Source of the DNA: Adiantum capillus-veneris
Lineage: Eukaryota > Streptophyta > Polypodiopsida > Polypodiales > Pteridaceae
NCBI GenBank assembly: GCA_014529385.2
Contig: CM043964.1
Span: 109,209,587 to 109,273,586 of the forward strand
DNA length: 64,000 bases
Reading direction: 5' to 3'
The notes beneath the pieces are model-generated. The model saw nothing but the letters and a program-made list of their open reading frames with translations, made no database searches and had not been told where the DNA came from. How positions within the stretch are numbered: the first letter of the stretch is position 1; every line of letters starts with the position of its first letter. The position numbers were made by a program, and so were the translations under genes. Below are positions 32,698 to 49,148 of this stretch, piece after piece.

Positions 32698-35126
32698 TTA
32701 TTGGCAAAGTAGGGCCTACATTACTAGCATTGTGCCACCGACTTGGGTATTGGGCAAGGAGCTCGTAAAAAAATCTTCAAAACTATCATTACAGAAGGAA
32801 GGCGGCTCCTTCCATCCTCGGACCGTGTAAAGGTGAGCTTTCTCCCCTGGCAGTAATGGCATCTGACGGACGAGGTGCTCTCACAGCATGGGGCGGCTCT
32901 ACTCTCTTCACTTCAGACACTCAGGAAAGCGTGCATACCAAACCTATAAAGGTGAGGGCACTCCTTAGCCCTCACATAGCTTGAGATTCAGTGTGTATAT
33001 TGGGTAAACCCATTCTGTGTTATTTCCGCTTGAATTACCAAAAGCAATGGAGCTTGCTACTCAGTCACCACAGGTATTATAAGTCTTCCTAAACTGTCTT
33101 CTTTTTCGCCAGAAACCGACTGCTGTTTTTTTTTGTAGCATGAGGCCTGATCAAGCTTAATGGTTATTATCCCTTGACCGACTGTGGTTCTGGAGATGTT
33201 CTAGCATAGCATATGGTTGCTAAATACTACATAAAGCTCTCAAAGGCTTTGGCAATCGTTTAAATGACTGCAGAATAGGTGTCTTTGGTTTTTTTCTCTC
33301 TGACTAAAACGTTTTTTCCCCTAAAGAAAGATTGTAGCAGCATATGGGTAGTGCTACCTACTCTTTTGCCCTCAATAAGGGTTGGACATATTTAGATGGG
33401 CTAGCATCTCTTGGGCAGATCAAGGGAAATGATTGGATGTACTAACTAAGGCATACTTTGATCGATAGTGGTTGTTCTGCTGCGGAACCTTGGACAATTT
33501 TTTTGTTACTGCATATAAATTTTTTATCACCAAGCTCCTATCTACTTGTTTTTTCTGATAGGCCTAGGCATTATTGATGACCTTGGAATCACTTATGCAT
33601 AGGAAATGAAGGGAGGTATTTTCTGTTTTCGGTTTTTTTTTGAAGAGAAAAACTTGTCATAGAAGCCGAGGCTTGCCACAGTATGATGAAATGGCTCTAA
33701 AAAAAACCATGGAAAGACTTCACCTCTGCATAAAATTATTAGGTAGATATGGGGCAGTATGTTGGCATGTACAGGTGTATATGGTTGGGAGTATATTGGT
33801 TGGCTTGGCTTCATGGCCGTTCTTAAACATCTGTTTCAACTGACGGAAAAATTGGTTTTTTCCAAATATATGAATAGAAGCAGCATTTGAGTGTGAACCT
33901 AATGGTCACTTGGCTCTGGAAAAAAAACTAGCATGATGGACTCGTTATGTCGCTGTTTTTTTTAAAAAAACTGGTTTTTTTCTGGCTTTTTTCTCAAGCT
34001 GTTGCGAGTTATCTCAAACTTGTGGCTTAACTAATCTTTTGACGTTAAAACTGGTTTTTAAAAAAAAAGCTAATCTTAGCTTTGTATCATTCAAAACATG
34101 GGGTACTGTGTATGGATTCACAATGTAAGGAAGGATGACCTCTTGCTTGGCATAACCCTGGGGTTTTTTTAGGGGAACTACCAATCTTTGGATATTCTGC
34201 TCTTTATGAAGGAAAGTATATGGTTTTTTTAGCATGTGGAAAGGAACTGATAAAAAGACGCTACACTTAAAAGTATCTTGGCTAAAATAGAGCTAAAAAC
34301 TGTCAAACTGAATGGAATACTAAGGGCTTAATGAGAAACTCGAAGTTTTTTGAAGGTAAGAATGTGGGGATTACTCTCAACATTGCGGAAAGATTTGACC
34401 TCTTTCTCATAAACATAAAAGCTCCACTTGAATAGGTTTTTTTGATACTCTTTTTGGAAAGAGAATAGTTGCTACTGTTATTTTTAAGCATAGCTACCTA
34501 GCTATGGAGAAAGCTTGGGAAATTGAAGGTAAGTATATGGTTGGTACTCTCAAAACTTGGCATAAATACCGAGATATGACTCGAGAAATGTGGTCTCACG
34601 TGATAAGAATGGAGTTTTTACAAAACTTTATTGACTAGTAAGTATATGGCTGTTTCTATGAGCTCAAGCATAGCTACCAAGCTATGGCTTAAACAAGTAG
34701 ACCTCACTGTTTAAAAAAAAATAAAAAAATCTCTATAACCTGGCTTGTCTGAAGTAATTAAATTCTGTAAAGATGGACATGGATAACAACTGATATAGTC
34801 CATTAATACCTGTAAAACACATCCAAGGCTAACTGAATTGTTGTCTTGTTTGGATGGATGCAGGTAAGGACTCTATCTTATCTTGGAGGGTTTCTTTTCT
34901 TTGGCAAGCAGCACTTCTGTTATGAAATATCCATTGAAAAACGGGGAAGTTTTTTTACTACCAAACCACATTGAAAGAGGATCTCTTTCTCACAATCTTT
35001 GTACTTAGATAATTTTGATACTGAGTTATTTTCGTACAAATCAGTTCATTGATCCTTGGCCAGTTGTCTTTTGTGTAAAAGTTCAATTATGTCTTATTAA
35101 GTAAGATTTAATACAGCTACACACAC
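32645..35126 (+). repeat. Penelope-like direct repeat, copy 1 (R1)
   Basis: This ~2.48-kb copy matches 37,703-40,560 apart from a few substitutions, poly-C length and a ~373-bp block present only in copy 2. It starts right after (AC)n and ends in a short ACACACAC. No long coding frame occurs. Possible splice donors (GGTGAGC, GGTAAGTATATGG) suggest it may hold 5' UTR and intron sequence of the RT transcript. Confidence 0.9.
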
Positions 35127-35640
35127 ATCCTATACATAGGGTCTTCCCTCCGGGGATACCGGGATGTTGGCCTAGGATATTCTCGATAGAATAGAGTTCT
35201 ATATTGGGACCCACAATCTTTAAAACCTTTTTTGGTAGGATGGTGTTAGGTGGCCCCTTTGTTAGACTCTCTTCTGGTCCTTTGCTCACGGCTACCATAG
35301 TCTCTGACTCAACCGGTTTAAGGTTTGCAGGACCAAAAAAAGACTTTACCTCGAAGACACTTTTCTAATCTTTATATCAACTGTATTTCAGGACTGCTCA
35401 CAGTATAGACTGACAGCTCGCATGAGTACAAATCACAACCCTATAAATCCTGTATTGAAGAAGATGATTCCCCTGCTTTTAAAAGAGCCAACTCTTTAGC
35501 TACTCCCAACTCTTTTACCTCCTTTTTTACACCTAGCTCCTCATCTAATCGAGGAAAATATCATAGTATTACTAGAGGGAGAGGCAGATTCCCGGCTATC
35601 AGAAGCTTCCCTGAAATCTAACCCTTAAAATATATTGCAG
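35127..35640 (+). other. Region upstream of the RT, candidate 5' exon and intron end
   Basis: One frame is open for about 60 codons at about 35,410-35,605, with Ser-rich then GKYHSITRGRGRFPAIRSFP composition. The segment ends TCTAACCCTTAAAATATATTGCAG, given here as positions 35,617-35,640. That combines a CTAAC branch-point-like motif, an AT-rich tract and an AG, and so resembles a plant 3' splice site. The RT frame is closed by TAA at 35,626-35,628 and opens right after. Introns are known in Penelope-like elements. Splicing here is inferred. Confidence 0.45.
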
Positions 35641-37551
35641 GTATCTACAAATTCATGTGGAAGAAAAGTTCTCACCAAAATGGATTCGAATTTTGGAGCC
35701 ACCTACGTGCATTGTCTCTATCACAACATTCTCCTTGATTGGATCCCACCTAAAAGTCTCTTTTGTGAGTGTTTTGACATACTTTTTGGTAACCATAAAC
35801 TACTTGACAACATTCTCATTGGATGGAGATATCACCATCCTCTAAAAGGATTAGTTCTTAACAATGACTTTCTTAGACAAAAAACAACCCCTCACTGTAC
35901 TTGCAATCATTTTTTCGCATTCTGTAGGCATTTTAAAGAATGTGGCTACCATGTCTGTACTCAAGACCTCAACATTATCAACAATACTACAGTCCGAAAG
36001 CTCCTTGCCAAAGGACTCAATCACATTCCTAACTATCCAAAAAACCCCTACCTCGCCTTAACAGCTTTACTTAGCTGCCTCACTGACCTTGTCAGTACTC
36101 TCCGACTGGAGATGACAGTCCTACCGGACTTAAAAGAGTTAGTTAAGGAATGCTTCCTTAAAAAAATCTCTCTACTTCCTAGAAAATGGCTTTCTTCTGA
36201 TAACTCTTGACTTACACCTCAGTTAGCCATCGACTTTCAAACTAACTCAGAAAATTGGCTAGTAGTAGGGCTTGAAAAAAGCTCCAACTACCCTACTATT
36301 ATGTGTAAACAACTTGCTTGGAAAGCTGCACGGGAACGGGTTGCAGGAAAAGAATTCTATCTTACCAATAAAACACCACAAGATATCTCCAACAAAATCT
36401 CTATACATCTAGAACAGCTAGGCTACACTATCAATAACGTCAAGTTACCAATACTATTTCCGACATATAAAATCCACAAACATAAATTCAGGTGGATATC
36501 TGATGCCTCCAATTGTATCTTCACAGATATCACCAAAGATATTACTCTTTGCCTTGATCTTGTTCTCACAGAATTTGAAATCATCTGTGCAGAAAAACAA
36601 AAAATTTGTAAGGATTTTCTTAATAACCAATGTAATCCCCTCTGGCTTACAAAAAATGCTACAGAGGTTACACTTAACCTTCCTCAGCATATTTTTCACA
36701 TCTTTACAGCTGATATCACACAGTGCTATGAAAACATCCCACTGAACGGAGATCTTGGCCTTAAAACTGTACTGGCCAAGGTCATTAACCTAGCATTTAC
36801 CAATGCCAAAAAAAGAAAGCATTTCTTTATCTCTCTTGCAAAAAAACCCAGATGGATTCTAGCATCTCAATTCATTAACCCTTTACACTTTGATGAAATA
36901 AAACTATGCTCCTACATTTTTTGGTTGTTAAACAACTGTATTATTATAGCAGGAGGCGAATGCTATAATCAATGCCTTGGAATCCCGATGGGTTTCTCTT
37001 GCTCACCACTTATGTGTAACATCTACTTAGCTTTCTTTGAATACAAATGGTGCCTGAAAAACATGGAAACCAACCATAAAATTCTCCCACTATTCAAACA
37101 CACCTTCAGGTATATGGATGACATACTTAGTGTCAACAACAGACTGTTCTCATCTGAGATTGATCAAATATACCCCCAGTGCCTAAAAATTGAGCCAACC
37201 TCTATCCCGGAGGATTCAACTCTTGGGGATTTCTGCAAAACAGCCCACTTTCTTAACCTATCGATATCCCTTCACGCCCCATCTACAGGAGGATACGACT
37301 TGAGATTCATCTGGAAAAAGGATCTTCTCAAACTACCACACATAGAATTCATCAAAAGAAACAGCAATAGGCCCTACAAATCCTCTATCAGCTTCTGTAT
37401 TGGACTTCTACACTTAATCTGCTACTCTTCTTCGTCACCTTCCATTGCTTGGGAGGAAATTTCAGTACTTATTAAAAAATACTGCCTGAATGGATTTAAT
37501 TACAATCAAATCCGTAATATCATCACTCAGGCTCTCATTAGGCACAACTAG
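35641..37551 (+). CDS. Penelope-like reverse transcriptase, one in-frame stop
   Basis: One frame of about 637 codons is interrupted only by TGA at 36,208-36,210. The upstream part has a Cys/His-rich segment HCTCNHFFAFCRHFKECGYH and the DLNIINNTTVRKLLAKGLNH motif (about 35,895-36,020) typical of endonuclease-less PLEs. After the stop come LVVGLEKSSNYPTIMCK, the PLE-specific PTYKIHKHKFRWISDAS (about 36,466), the catalytic ADITQCYENIP (Asp at 36,712), CLGIPMGFSCSPLMCNIY (about 36,973), and FRYMDDILSVNN with the Asp pair at about 37,117. The C-terminal thumb ends at TAG/37,551. No GIY-YIG endonuclease follows, and none was seen upstream. I did not place an ATG; translation probably starts in an upstream exon. 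It copies element RNA to DNA, probably from a free 3' end. Confidence 0.85.
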
Positions 37552-37660
37552 CCTAGGCTATTATTCCAAAAAGGGAGTCTTATCACTCTCATAAGGTAGT
37601 AGGCCCATACACAATGGGCCTACTACTGACCCATTGTGTATGGTGCCTGGGTTAGGGCGG

Positions 37661-37702
<42 letters not shown>
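37552..37702 (+). other. Penelope-like 3' tail with inverted repeat and (AC)n
   Basis: After the stop codon, AGTAGGCCCATACACAATGG and its reverse complement CCATTGTGTATGG..., with GGGCCTACTACT, form a hairpin-capable segment at about 37,595-37,642. A GGGTTAGGGCGGG string (about 37,648-37,660) and an (AC)n tract (37,663-37,704) follow. The tail ends at the start of unit 2. Confidence 0.6.
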
Positions 37703-41859
<4,157 letters not shown>

Positions 41860-42255
41860 GTTAGAGTTAAGTTAGATCAATATGAGACTTCAAATCAAAC
41901 AACACTTGAAATGAAGTATAAGACTAGAACTGGAAATGACACTGAATACTGAACTAGAAATAAGAATGAACACTAGAATTGGGAACAAAAATTGGAATGT
42001 AGTATTTAGGTCAGCATATACAAGTACAACATTGAGTCAAATACACACTGAGCTTTGTTAGGATTACAAGAGTATAAAGAGCTCCAACAATGAGTCAATC
42101 ACTTAGGGATACTTCGGGGTTCTAGGGATACTAGGATGTAGGGATCCTGAAAATGAAGTGGTGAGCCCTATTTATATCTTTTCAACTAGACTTTTGATCG
42201 ACTGTGCATTGTACCACTTACCATGATAACTATCTCTAGGAATACGAGACTCGTT
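41860..42255 (-). repeat. LTR-like repeat A, minus-strand copy
   Basis: This is an inverted, diverged copy of 3,000-3,370. It keeps the TATAAATAG box (plus-strand CTATTTATA at about 42,169-42,177) and the GGATCCCTACATCCTAGTAT block. No PBS or PPT was found, so the edges are approximate. Confidence 0.6.
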
Positions 42256-45200
42256 GCGTGCTAAGAACTTGTTCCAAGTAGTTGTTCTTGCCATCTACAT
42301 TCCCTTCCCCTCTCTTGAATTTTGGTGTATACCAAAATTTCCCAGACTCCATTGATCAGTTAACCATTGTCAGTCCAGCGGAATGCTTCTTCTTATCTGG
42401 AGCCTTCTTCTTTGGGGATCTGTTCAAGACTCTGGGTGGATCTTGCACAATAGGACCAGCATTCTCTCTTTGAATAAGCCGATAGAATGCTTCTTGTTCC
42501 AATTGATCTTTCCAATCTGTCTTCATTTCAAATTTATAAGGGTGAGTTCATTCTAGGTCTTCGTATCAGGGTTGTAAAGGATTTGTTTTCCTCTAATTAC
42601 TCAAGCTCTGGCTAGCTTATGGCAGTAAGAGGCTGTGCGTATCCATCCTTGAGGTAGAGGCTGATTTCACTTGATGCAAACTTCAAAGAGAATTTTAGCC
42701 ATTTATGAGAAATGCGGTTCAGAGGATGCCTCTACTGTGAGTTGTAGTAGTTGATTGGTGATCTTGATCAATCTACAAATCTGAACTCACCACCACTAGC
42801 TCATTTTTAGTTGGAAGTTATGGAGAGCCCTAATCATATCATTAGCTTGGTCTTTCTTCAGATCCTTGTCCAAAACTTGATTCCAAGCTATCCACTCAGT
42901 GGTGGCTCCTTCATACCAATCTCTGAGCTCATCTACTATCTTGAGATAGCTTTGTTGGTGAGCTAGTTATGGATATATTGGATACATAATTGAAAAGAAC
43001 CTGGGTAGTTCAATCTCGATAGCAAGTAGGGTGTATATCAATGCTAGATAATGGAGAAAAAATTCAACAAAGTTCATCTACTTGATTCTCTTGTTGCATC
43101 ATTTTTCTAGTTATCCAAATTAGGTGGTAAAGGCTTTTAAAATTCATCTCCTACTCTCCCTAGATATTTTGGTTTTCATGGCTCCCTACTAGCAGTAGCA
43201 TGACCTTCTAGAATTAAATGAATCTTATGATCTAAATTTTTCCTAGCACTCTATATCTGCACCAACATATATTTGATTTGCATTCTGATATCCTTCATGC
43301 ATTTATTGGTCCGCTTATCTCCCAAGAACATTTCCAATTCCAAGCCAAGACTCTTCAATTTTAGTGTGGATAAATTTGTTAGATGAGGATTAACCATACT
43401 ATCCTCCTTTGTGATGAACCATTAAGGTATTCTTTCCAACACTTGAACATAGATAGGATGAGGTGGTAGTTGAAAAAGTTGCTGTAATTATGGTAGCTGA
43501 GTGATTTCCAATCATTTATCATGCATCTAGCTCCCACAAATAACATTTGAAAGGGCTCTAAATCAGATTATGTTGTCTCATCGCAAAGAAATTCTTAGAT
43601 TTGGATAGCTTTCTACCTTCTCAGTTTCTTGCTTAATGCGAGTAGTTTAATGGACCAATCCTGTTTGGAGTCTGAATCGGAGCTTGACTCCACTTGAAGA
43701 TTTGTACCCTTGTCCTGATTCTTGGATTTATATACAATAATGGCTTGCTATGAAACCAACTCTTTGGAACCAGATGTCCTCTACTCTTTCGCGTGTGTTT
43801 GGGATTGCCCTTGTTATTGATGCTACTCAAACTGATTTTGATATGGCTATTGAGTCTTATAATCAGCTTGGTTAGTGTGGCTAGTGAAACCAGTGCCTTG
43901 AGTAGACTAGTTCCCCTAATCAGACTGATTTTGATCTGGCTATTGAGTATGGTAATCAAGTTGGTTAGTGTGGCTAGTGAAACCAGTGCCCTGAGTAGAC
44001 TAGTTCTCCTTGTTACAGAGTTACAAGGTGGTTGATCCTCTTCATCATCATCGTCGTCATCATCTTGGTTAGCTCATGTATCCTCTCGTTGGTCTTGGTC
44101 CTCCTCTTATTTTTCTTTGTCATCCTCAATATCCTGATTTTCAATAAATTCTACCAGAACCTAATTGACCAGGGCTCCCGTGTATTTCTAAGACTTTTCC
44201 TCTAAATCAAATTTCATGGATTCAAGCAAATTTTGCAGGTCCTCCATTTTTAATACTAAGTTGCCAATAAGATCTGCGATATCTACCAAAGATTGATAGA
44301 TATACTTTTTAGTTACTACTTGCTTGAGGGTGTGATGATTTTCCATCAATGATTTCAGAGCGGATTTCCTTTCTTGCAATTGACCCTAAACCTCTACTTT
44401 CTCTTCTTCAACAATCCATTTTTCTTCAAATAACCTTGGGTTTTTATTCTTCAGGGTTTGGAATCCTTCTACTGAGCAGCCATGACTTTGGCGTCGTTGT
44501 TGTGGCCAATGGATAGCTTGAGTAGTTTAGTTCTCAGTTCAACCATCTCCTACTTGGCTTTCTATAGCTCGATCTTGGTCTCTTAAAGTTCTATATGAAG
44601 AGGATTTATTGCCAAGTCAATAGTCTTTTGTTGGGCTTCTATCACTTCTCCCATAGCATTGACCATTGTGTTCCACCCTGACATCATGGTGGCAACACAT
44701 CCATCGATTATGGCATCAGTGTCTGTTTGGGAGGTCTCATATGCAATGAGAGGCATGGGTTAAGACACATGTGACTTGTCTGGTTGTTGAACCATCATCC
44801 GCCTAGGTAGTGGCTTCTTGTGAAGGCATTGGAGTCAGTCCAATTGCTTTTGCAACTGGAGGCACCGATAGAGCTAGCTGGGACTTAGATATGTCTCTAC
44901 CCCTTGTGTCCACTGGTGGGGCCTCCTATGCTTCATTGGTGTGATACTCTACAATGTCTGGTGGAGTCTAATCCGAGTCAATGGCCTTGTCTATTGATGC
45001 CACTAATCCTTTAGTTTGTTCAACTGGCTTGGCTAGTATGTTCTATTTCAGTTTTCAATTGTTAATAGAGCGGCTGTCTTTTGTTTCTTTTCAGGTGGCT
45101 TTGTGGTGCCACTAGTACTTGTTCCCATCGTCTCAACCCCTTTGCTTGTGTTTCTAGTTTCTCAATGCCAGTCTTGAAAATAGCCAAGTTAGCATCCTCA

Positions 45201-45829
45201 TTTTGGTAGTGTCTTGTCTAATTTGTTGGCCGGCAAAATCCTGCTGCATGGTCATTTGACTGGTGCCAACCCTAGTGCCCGCTGCTTGGTCCCATACTTT
45301 GTTGGCATAAGGGTGTGTTGGGATACAAGTCACCCAATACAAGAATTGCCTTGCGTACCATGCCTTGAACACATGCTAGCAGTTTATTGGATCAAATTGT
45401 TGTGCAAAGAGGAAGCTAATTTGATTTTTGCCTTTGATTTTTGGCCAGTAAAATCCTGCTGCATAGTCATTTGACTAGTTCCAACCCAAGTGCCCACTAC
45501 TTTGTCCCATACTTTGTTGGCATAAGGGTGTGTTGGGATACAAGTCACCCAGTACAAGAGCTACCTTGCGTACCATGCCTTGAACACGTTGGTTATGGGT
45601 CTTGACCTTAGCAGTTTGTTGAATCAAACTATTGTGCAAAGAGGTAGCTAAGCTGATTTTTGCCTTTGAATTCTTTAGTCTGTGTAGCAGCATACCAAAC
45701 AATTTCTCAACAACTTAAGTGGGGTTGTTTTTTAGACAGATGGCCTCAACAATAAACTAGTATACATGCCCAAATTATTGAGCTACTACTGGGACTCATT
45801 GAGATCCTCATTTATCTTTCTTCGTGGCT
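42256..45829 (-). other. Unassigned repeat DNA with two tandem duplications
   Basis: The segment spans 3.6 kb between LTR-like blocks A and B. Minus-strand frames at 44,379-44,188 (coiled-coil-like, Lys/Glu/Leu-rich) and 45,372-45,154 are open, but I recognise no domain. Two tandem duplications are clear: period ~93 bp at about 43,831-44,015, and period ~215 bp at about 45,235-45,665 (shared AAAATCCTGCTGCAT at 45,235 and 45,450). It may be a non-coding or gag-like internal part of a decayed LTR element. Confidence 0.4.
45235..45665 (-). repeat. ~215-bp tandem duplication
   Basis: Two adjacent copies start at 45,235 and 45,450. The shared run of about 120 bp includes CATACTTTGTTGGCATAAGG. The copies differ by scattered substitutions and a short extra block in the second copy. 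Confidence 0.8.
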
Positions 45830-46404
45830 TGTGCGCGTCTATCGCACGTGTCAATGCAAGCGACTTGCCGATACACTGTGTGCGAGCCACAAATGGCTCC
45901 AAGCACACAACTAGACTAATCTAGCAAGCTCAAGAGAGCAAGGGAGTGTCACTCACCACCCTACGGTTGCCTTCATGGAGGATTCCTCGCCGCGAAGAAG
46001 AAGGAGCTACCGCCGTGCTGCGCTCAACCGCCTCGTAGCTGTCGTGCCGTCGTCGCAATGATCAATCGCTCTCTCTCTCTCTCTCTCTCTCTCAAGCATA
46101 CACACACACACACAAGGAGATGAAGAAGAAGAAGATGGAGATGGAGCAAGAGCACTCTTCAATTGCACAAATGAGAGAATGAGTGAATTTTAGGTTTAGT
46201 TGACTTTTATATAAGCTCGCTCCATTCACACTTGGGCTTCCATACTTAGCACACTAACCCTTGAATGTTTCAGTTAGAGTGCGCCTCTCATTGGCGATCA
46301 CTCTTATCCTTTTCCTATTGGATCGACAAGCCCGGTACTTGAATCTACCAAATAAATAATATGACGTCCGTCGTAGGTGATAGGAATGTGCGTGAGGGTT
46401 AACA
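45830..46404 (-). mobile_element. LTR block B, minus-strand copy (3' LTR)
   Basis: This ~575-bp copy matches 3,786-4,405. On the minus strand it starts TGTTAACCC at 46,404 and ends CGCACA at 45,830. A polypurine tract precedes it and no primer site follows, which identifies a 3' LTR. It retains the TATATAAAAG box. The (CT)n tract (46,071-46,094) is much shorter than in the plus copy. Confidence 0.75.
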
Positions 46405-46418
46405 TGCCCCCCTTCCTG
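46405..46418 (-). promoter_or_regulatory. Polypurine tract of the LTR B element
   Basis: The minus-strand CAGGAAGGGGGGCA directly precedes the TG of the LTR. It is positioned to prime plus-strand synthesis. Confidence 0.75.
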
Positions 46419-47257
46419 ATGTAGATTCCATCCTCGGAAGCTGTTGAGTTGAAGCTTGTTCATTGAGGTGGAAGAGCATTTGAGATGAATGTCCTTAGCC
46501 TTCTTCAGTCACTGCAAAATCAAACAACATTGGCACAGTTATTGCATTCTCATATACAATTAAAAAGCATATGTAGTTGTAGACATACACATTGATTGGT
46601 AACAAACATTTAAACCATTTGTCAGCAAATAGAAATTAAATTTTAATATAATCAAACGCATAAACACTTGTGAAGGTCAAAAACTAAACAAGTATGGGGT
46701 CGCTAATTTAACGGTCGAAAGTCACTAGAGATTGACTATTGATACCATGGGCAAGCTTCACAATTTTCTTTGGTCAATTAAGTTGTTTAATCGCAAGATT
46801 CAAGTATTTCATGTCCAAGGGCTGACTAGATGCTATACCTAGAAGACCTTGTAGTTAAGCTGCGATAAAAGGAATTGCTCATGAAATCATCGCCTGAGTT
46901 ATTTCCTTTTCTTTGACCCCCTAAAGTCTTTTCACAGTGATTCAATTTTGATGTATGTGCTTATTTTGTATGCCTTGAGTTTTTTGCTTTTCAAGGAAAA
47001 GTGCCCACACTGGGAACCTCTAGAGCTCTAGTACCATAGGCGATACATGTGAGTGAAGTACCGAATCAAGCTGAGATTTCTCTTCCTGCTTAAGATTTTA
47101 CATTGTGGCACTTTGATTTTTTTGTTTGTTTGTTCGTTTCCATCATTCCAATTTTGTAACTTTGGGGGGTCATATAACACTGTTACCCTCCCCAGGCTCA
47201 TCACATTTGTAAACTCCCTTTATAATACTTAAGCTAAAGGTCAATAGGGACTAAGCC
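46419..47257 (-). other. Remnant of the LTR B element's 3' internal end
   Basis: Near the PPT the minus strand reads LQLNSFRGWNLHQEGG, the kind of C-terminal or 3' sequence found before the PPT of Ty3 elements. The rest has no recognisable coding. The chromovirus LTR starts at 47,258, so the remaining internal region is lost or displaced. Confidence 0.4.
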
Positions 47258-47820
47258 TGTAATGTAAACGGCCTATGAACTTTGAGAGTAGCGGAATTAG
47301 GAAATTAGGTGAAGCATTTTTGAGAGATTACTTTGTGAGCATAGCGGGTGAACTTAATTGATGGTAGCAACATAAACATGGTACTTAGTTAACTTGGCAT
47401 GAACAATACTTTTGCAAGAGAGAGAGAGAGTTTAGAGAACATGACAATAGTTGAGGACCGGATTCATATGGAGCCGGCCCCCCCTCCAATAGACATTTAT
47501 ATTATAGTTTCTCCCATCAAGAGAGAATTGGTACAATACAATCTTCGTGTTCCTTATGACCTACGTGATGCAATGAAGATGGAAAGCTTCATGGATGACA
47601 AGCATAACATAAACTTGTAGTAAGCATTAACTATTCCAAGCCTCAGTCCCAAGGCCTCAAACACCTTCGAAGGTGGAGAGAGCTAGCGGGGAATGAGGGT
47701 AGGGAAGAGGAATAAGAAACATTCCATAGGAGAAAGAAATAGTTCCTCACTTATCATTGCTCTTCTTGCTAGCATACATAATAGCATAGTAATGGAGATG
47801 GAGAATATGGCAAGCTTAAG

Positions 47821-48318
47821 CATTGAAGCATGGCTCTTGGTTGGATTTGCATCCATAGCCAAGAGTGTTAATGTAGGCTTTCACTTCTCACAAACTTGGA
47901 GAAGGAGGTGGTGTTCCTCAACTTTCACCAAGCGAGAATGCCCTCCCAAATGAGTGTGTGTGTGGAGTATATCTCCCTAGCACCCCCCCTCCTTGCTTTG
48001 GGCGAGTGGTAGATTTTCCACATGCTTCAATCTCATTGGACCCCTCTCCCCCTAGCCAATCACATGCAGCATTGAAGCATGGCTCTTGGTTGGATTTGCA
48101 TCCATAGCCAAGAGTGTTGATGTAGGCTTTCACTTCTCACAAACTTGGAGAAGGAGGTGGTGTTCCTCAACTTTCACCAAGCGAGAATGCCCTCCCAAAT
48201 GAGTGTGTGTGTGGAGTATATCTCCCTAGCACCCCCCCTCCTTTCTTTGGGCGAGTGGTAGCTTTTCCACATGCTTCAATCTCATTGGACCCCTCTCCCC
48301 CTAGCCAATCACATGCAG
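47821..48318 (-). repeat. 249-bp tandem duplication within the LTR
   Basis: The two copies, 47,821-48,069 and 48,070-48,318, are nearly identical (only a few differences by eye). The plus-strand LTR copy at about 13,240-13,520 has the unit once, so the duplication happened in the minus-strand lineage. Confidence 0.9.
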
Positions 48319-48584
48319 CATGCAATCAAGTACATGGGTAGTCTTTTGACAAGTGTCCTCCTTACCCCTTAGAGAGAGAGAGAGCTTGAAAATATCTAGA
48401 TATTTGTTGGACGGAAGTAGAAGTTCATTGGACCCCTCTTTAGCCCAACCAATAGCATTCAAGCAGACCATGTGGTTAAGTTTAGTGAGGGTCTGACATG
48501 TGTCCCATGTGCCCTTTTAGAAAAGGGGTGCCCCTTGGGTGAGTGGAAGGTTAGGTCAAAGATTCCCCTAACTTTGGGACTTTT

Positions 48585-48860
48585 ATGGATAGGAAGCTTC
48601 TCAAGAAACTTCCTCATTAAGTGTGTAGGGTCTCTTTTTGACTCAAGCATCTTACCCCCCATGCATAGGAAGCTTCTGAAGAAACTTTCTCATTAAGTGT
48701 GTAGGGTCTCTTTTTGACTCAAGCATCTTACCCCCCATGCATATGAAGCTTCTCAAGCAACTTCCTCATTAAGTGTCTATGGGCTCTTTTTGACTCAAGC
48801 ATCTTACCCCCCATGCATAGGAAGATTCTCAAGCAACTTCCTCATTATGTATGATAAGTA
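48585..48860 (-). repeat. 76-bp tandem repeat, about 3.5 copies
   Basis: Units begin at about 48,585, 48,661, 48,737 and 48,813, each starting ATGCATAGGAAGCTTCT and ending ...CATCTTACCCCCC. The last unit is partial and runs into unrelated sequence. Confidence 0.9.
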
Positions 48861-48905
48861 CCTCAAGTACCTTAGTCATCAAGCATGACAAGCACCTTAG
48901 GTGGA

Positions 48906-49075
48906 GTTCCCACCTCAAGCTCAGCCCTAGCTTTTACCTAAGGTCAAAGGCAAGTTTAGGTTGGGTTCCCACCTCAAGCACAGCTCTAGCTTGCTTAAAG
49001 TCAAAGACAAGTTTAGGTCATGTTCCCACCTCAAGCTCAACCCTAGCTTGCTTAAGGTCAAAGGACTTTTAACAC
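48906..49075 (-). repeat. ~58-bp tandem repeat, three copies
   Basis: GTTCCCACCTCAAGC recurs at 48,906, 48,965 and 49,022, followed by related CTAGCTT...AGGTCAAAG blocks. Confidence 0.8.
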
Positions 49076-49148
49076 TAACCATTGGAGGTCTTTAATGAAG
49101 CTAACCCTAAGGTATTTTAAGCTCCATTAGTTAACCTTGCTCTTTGAC

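Noticed and set aside
32823-32960. Hammerhead ribozyme core near CATCTGACGGACGAGG
   Set aside because: The required CUGANGA and GAAA elements are not both present in the right order, so I do not call it.
33593-33843. Small open frames conserved between R1 and R2 as real proteins
   Set aside because: They are conserved only because the two DNA copies are nearly identical. They are short, overlap on both strands and match no family.
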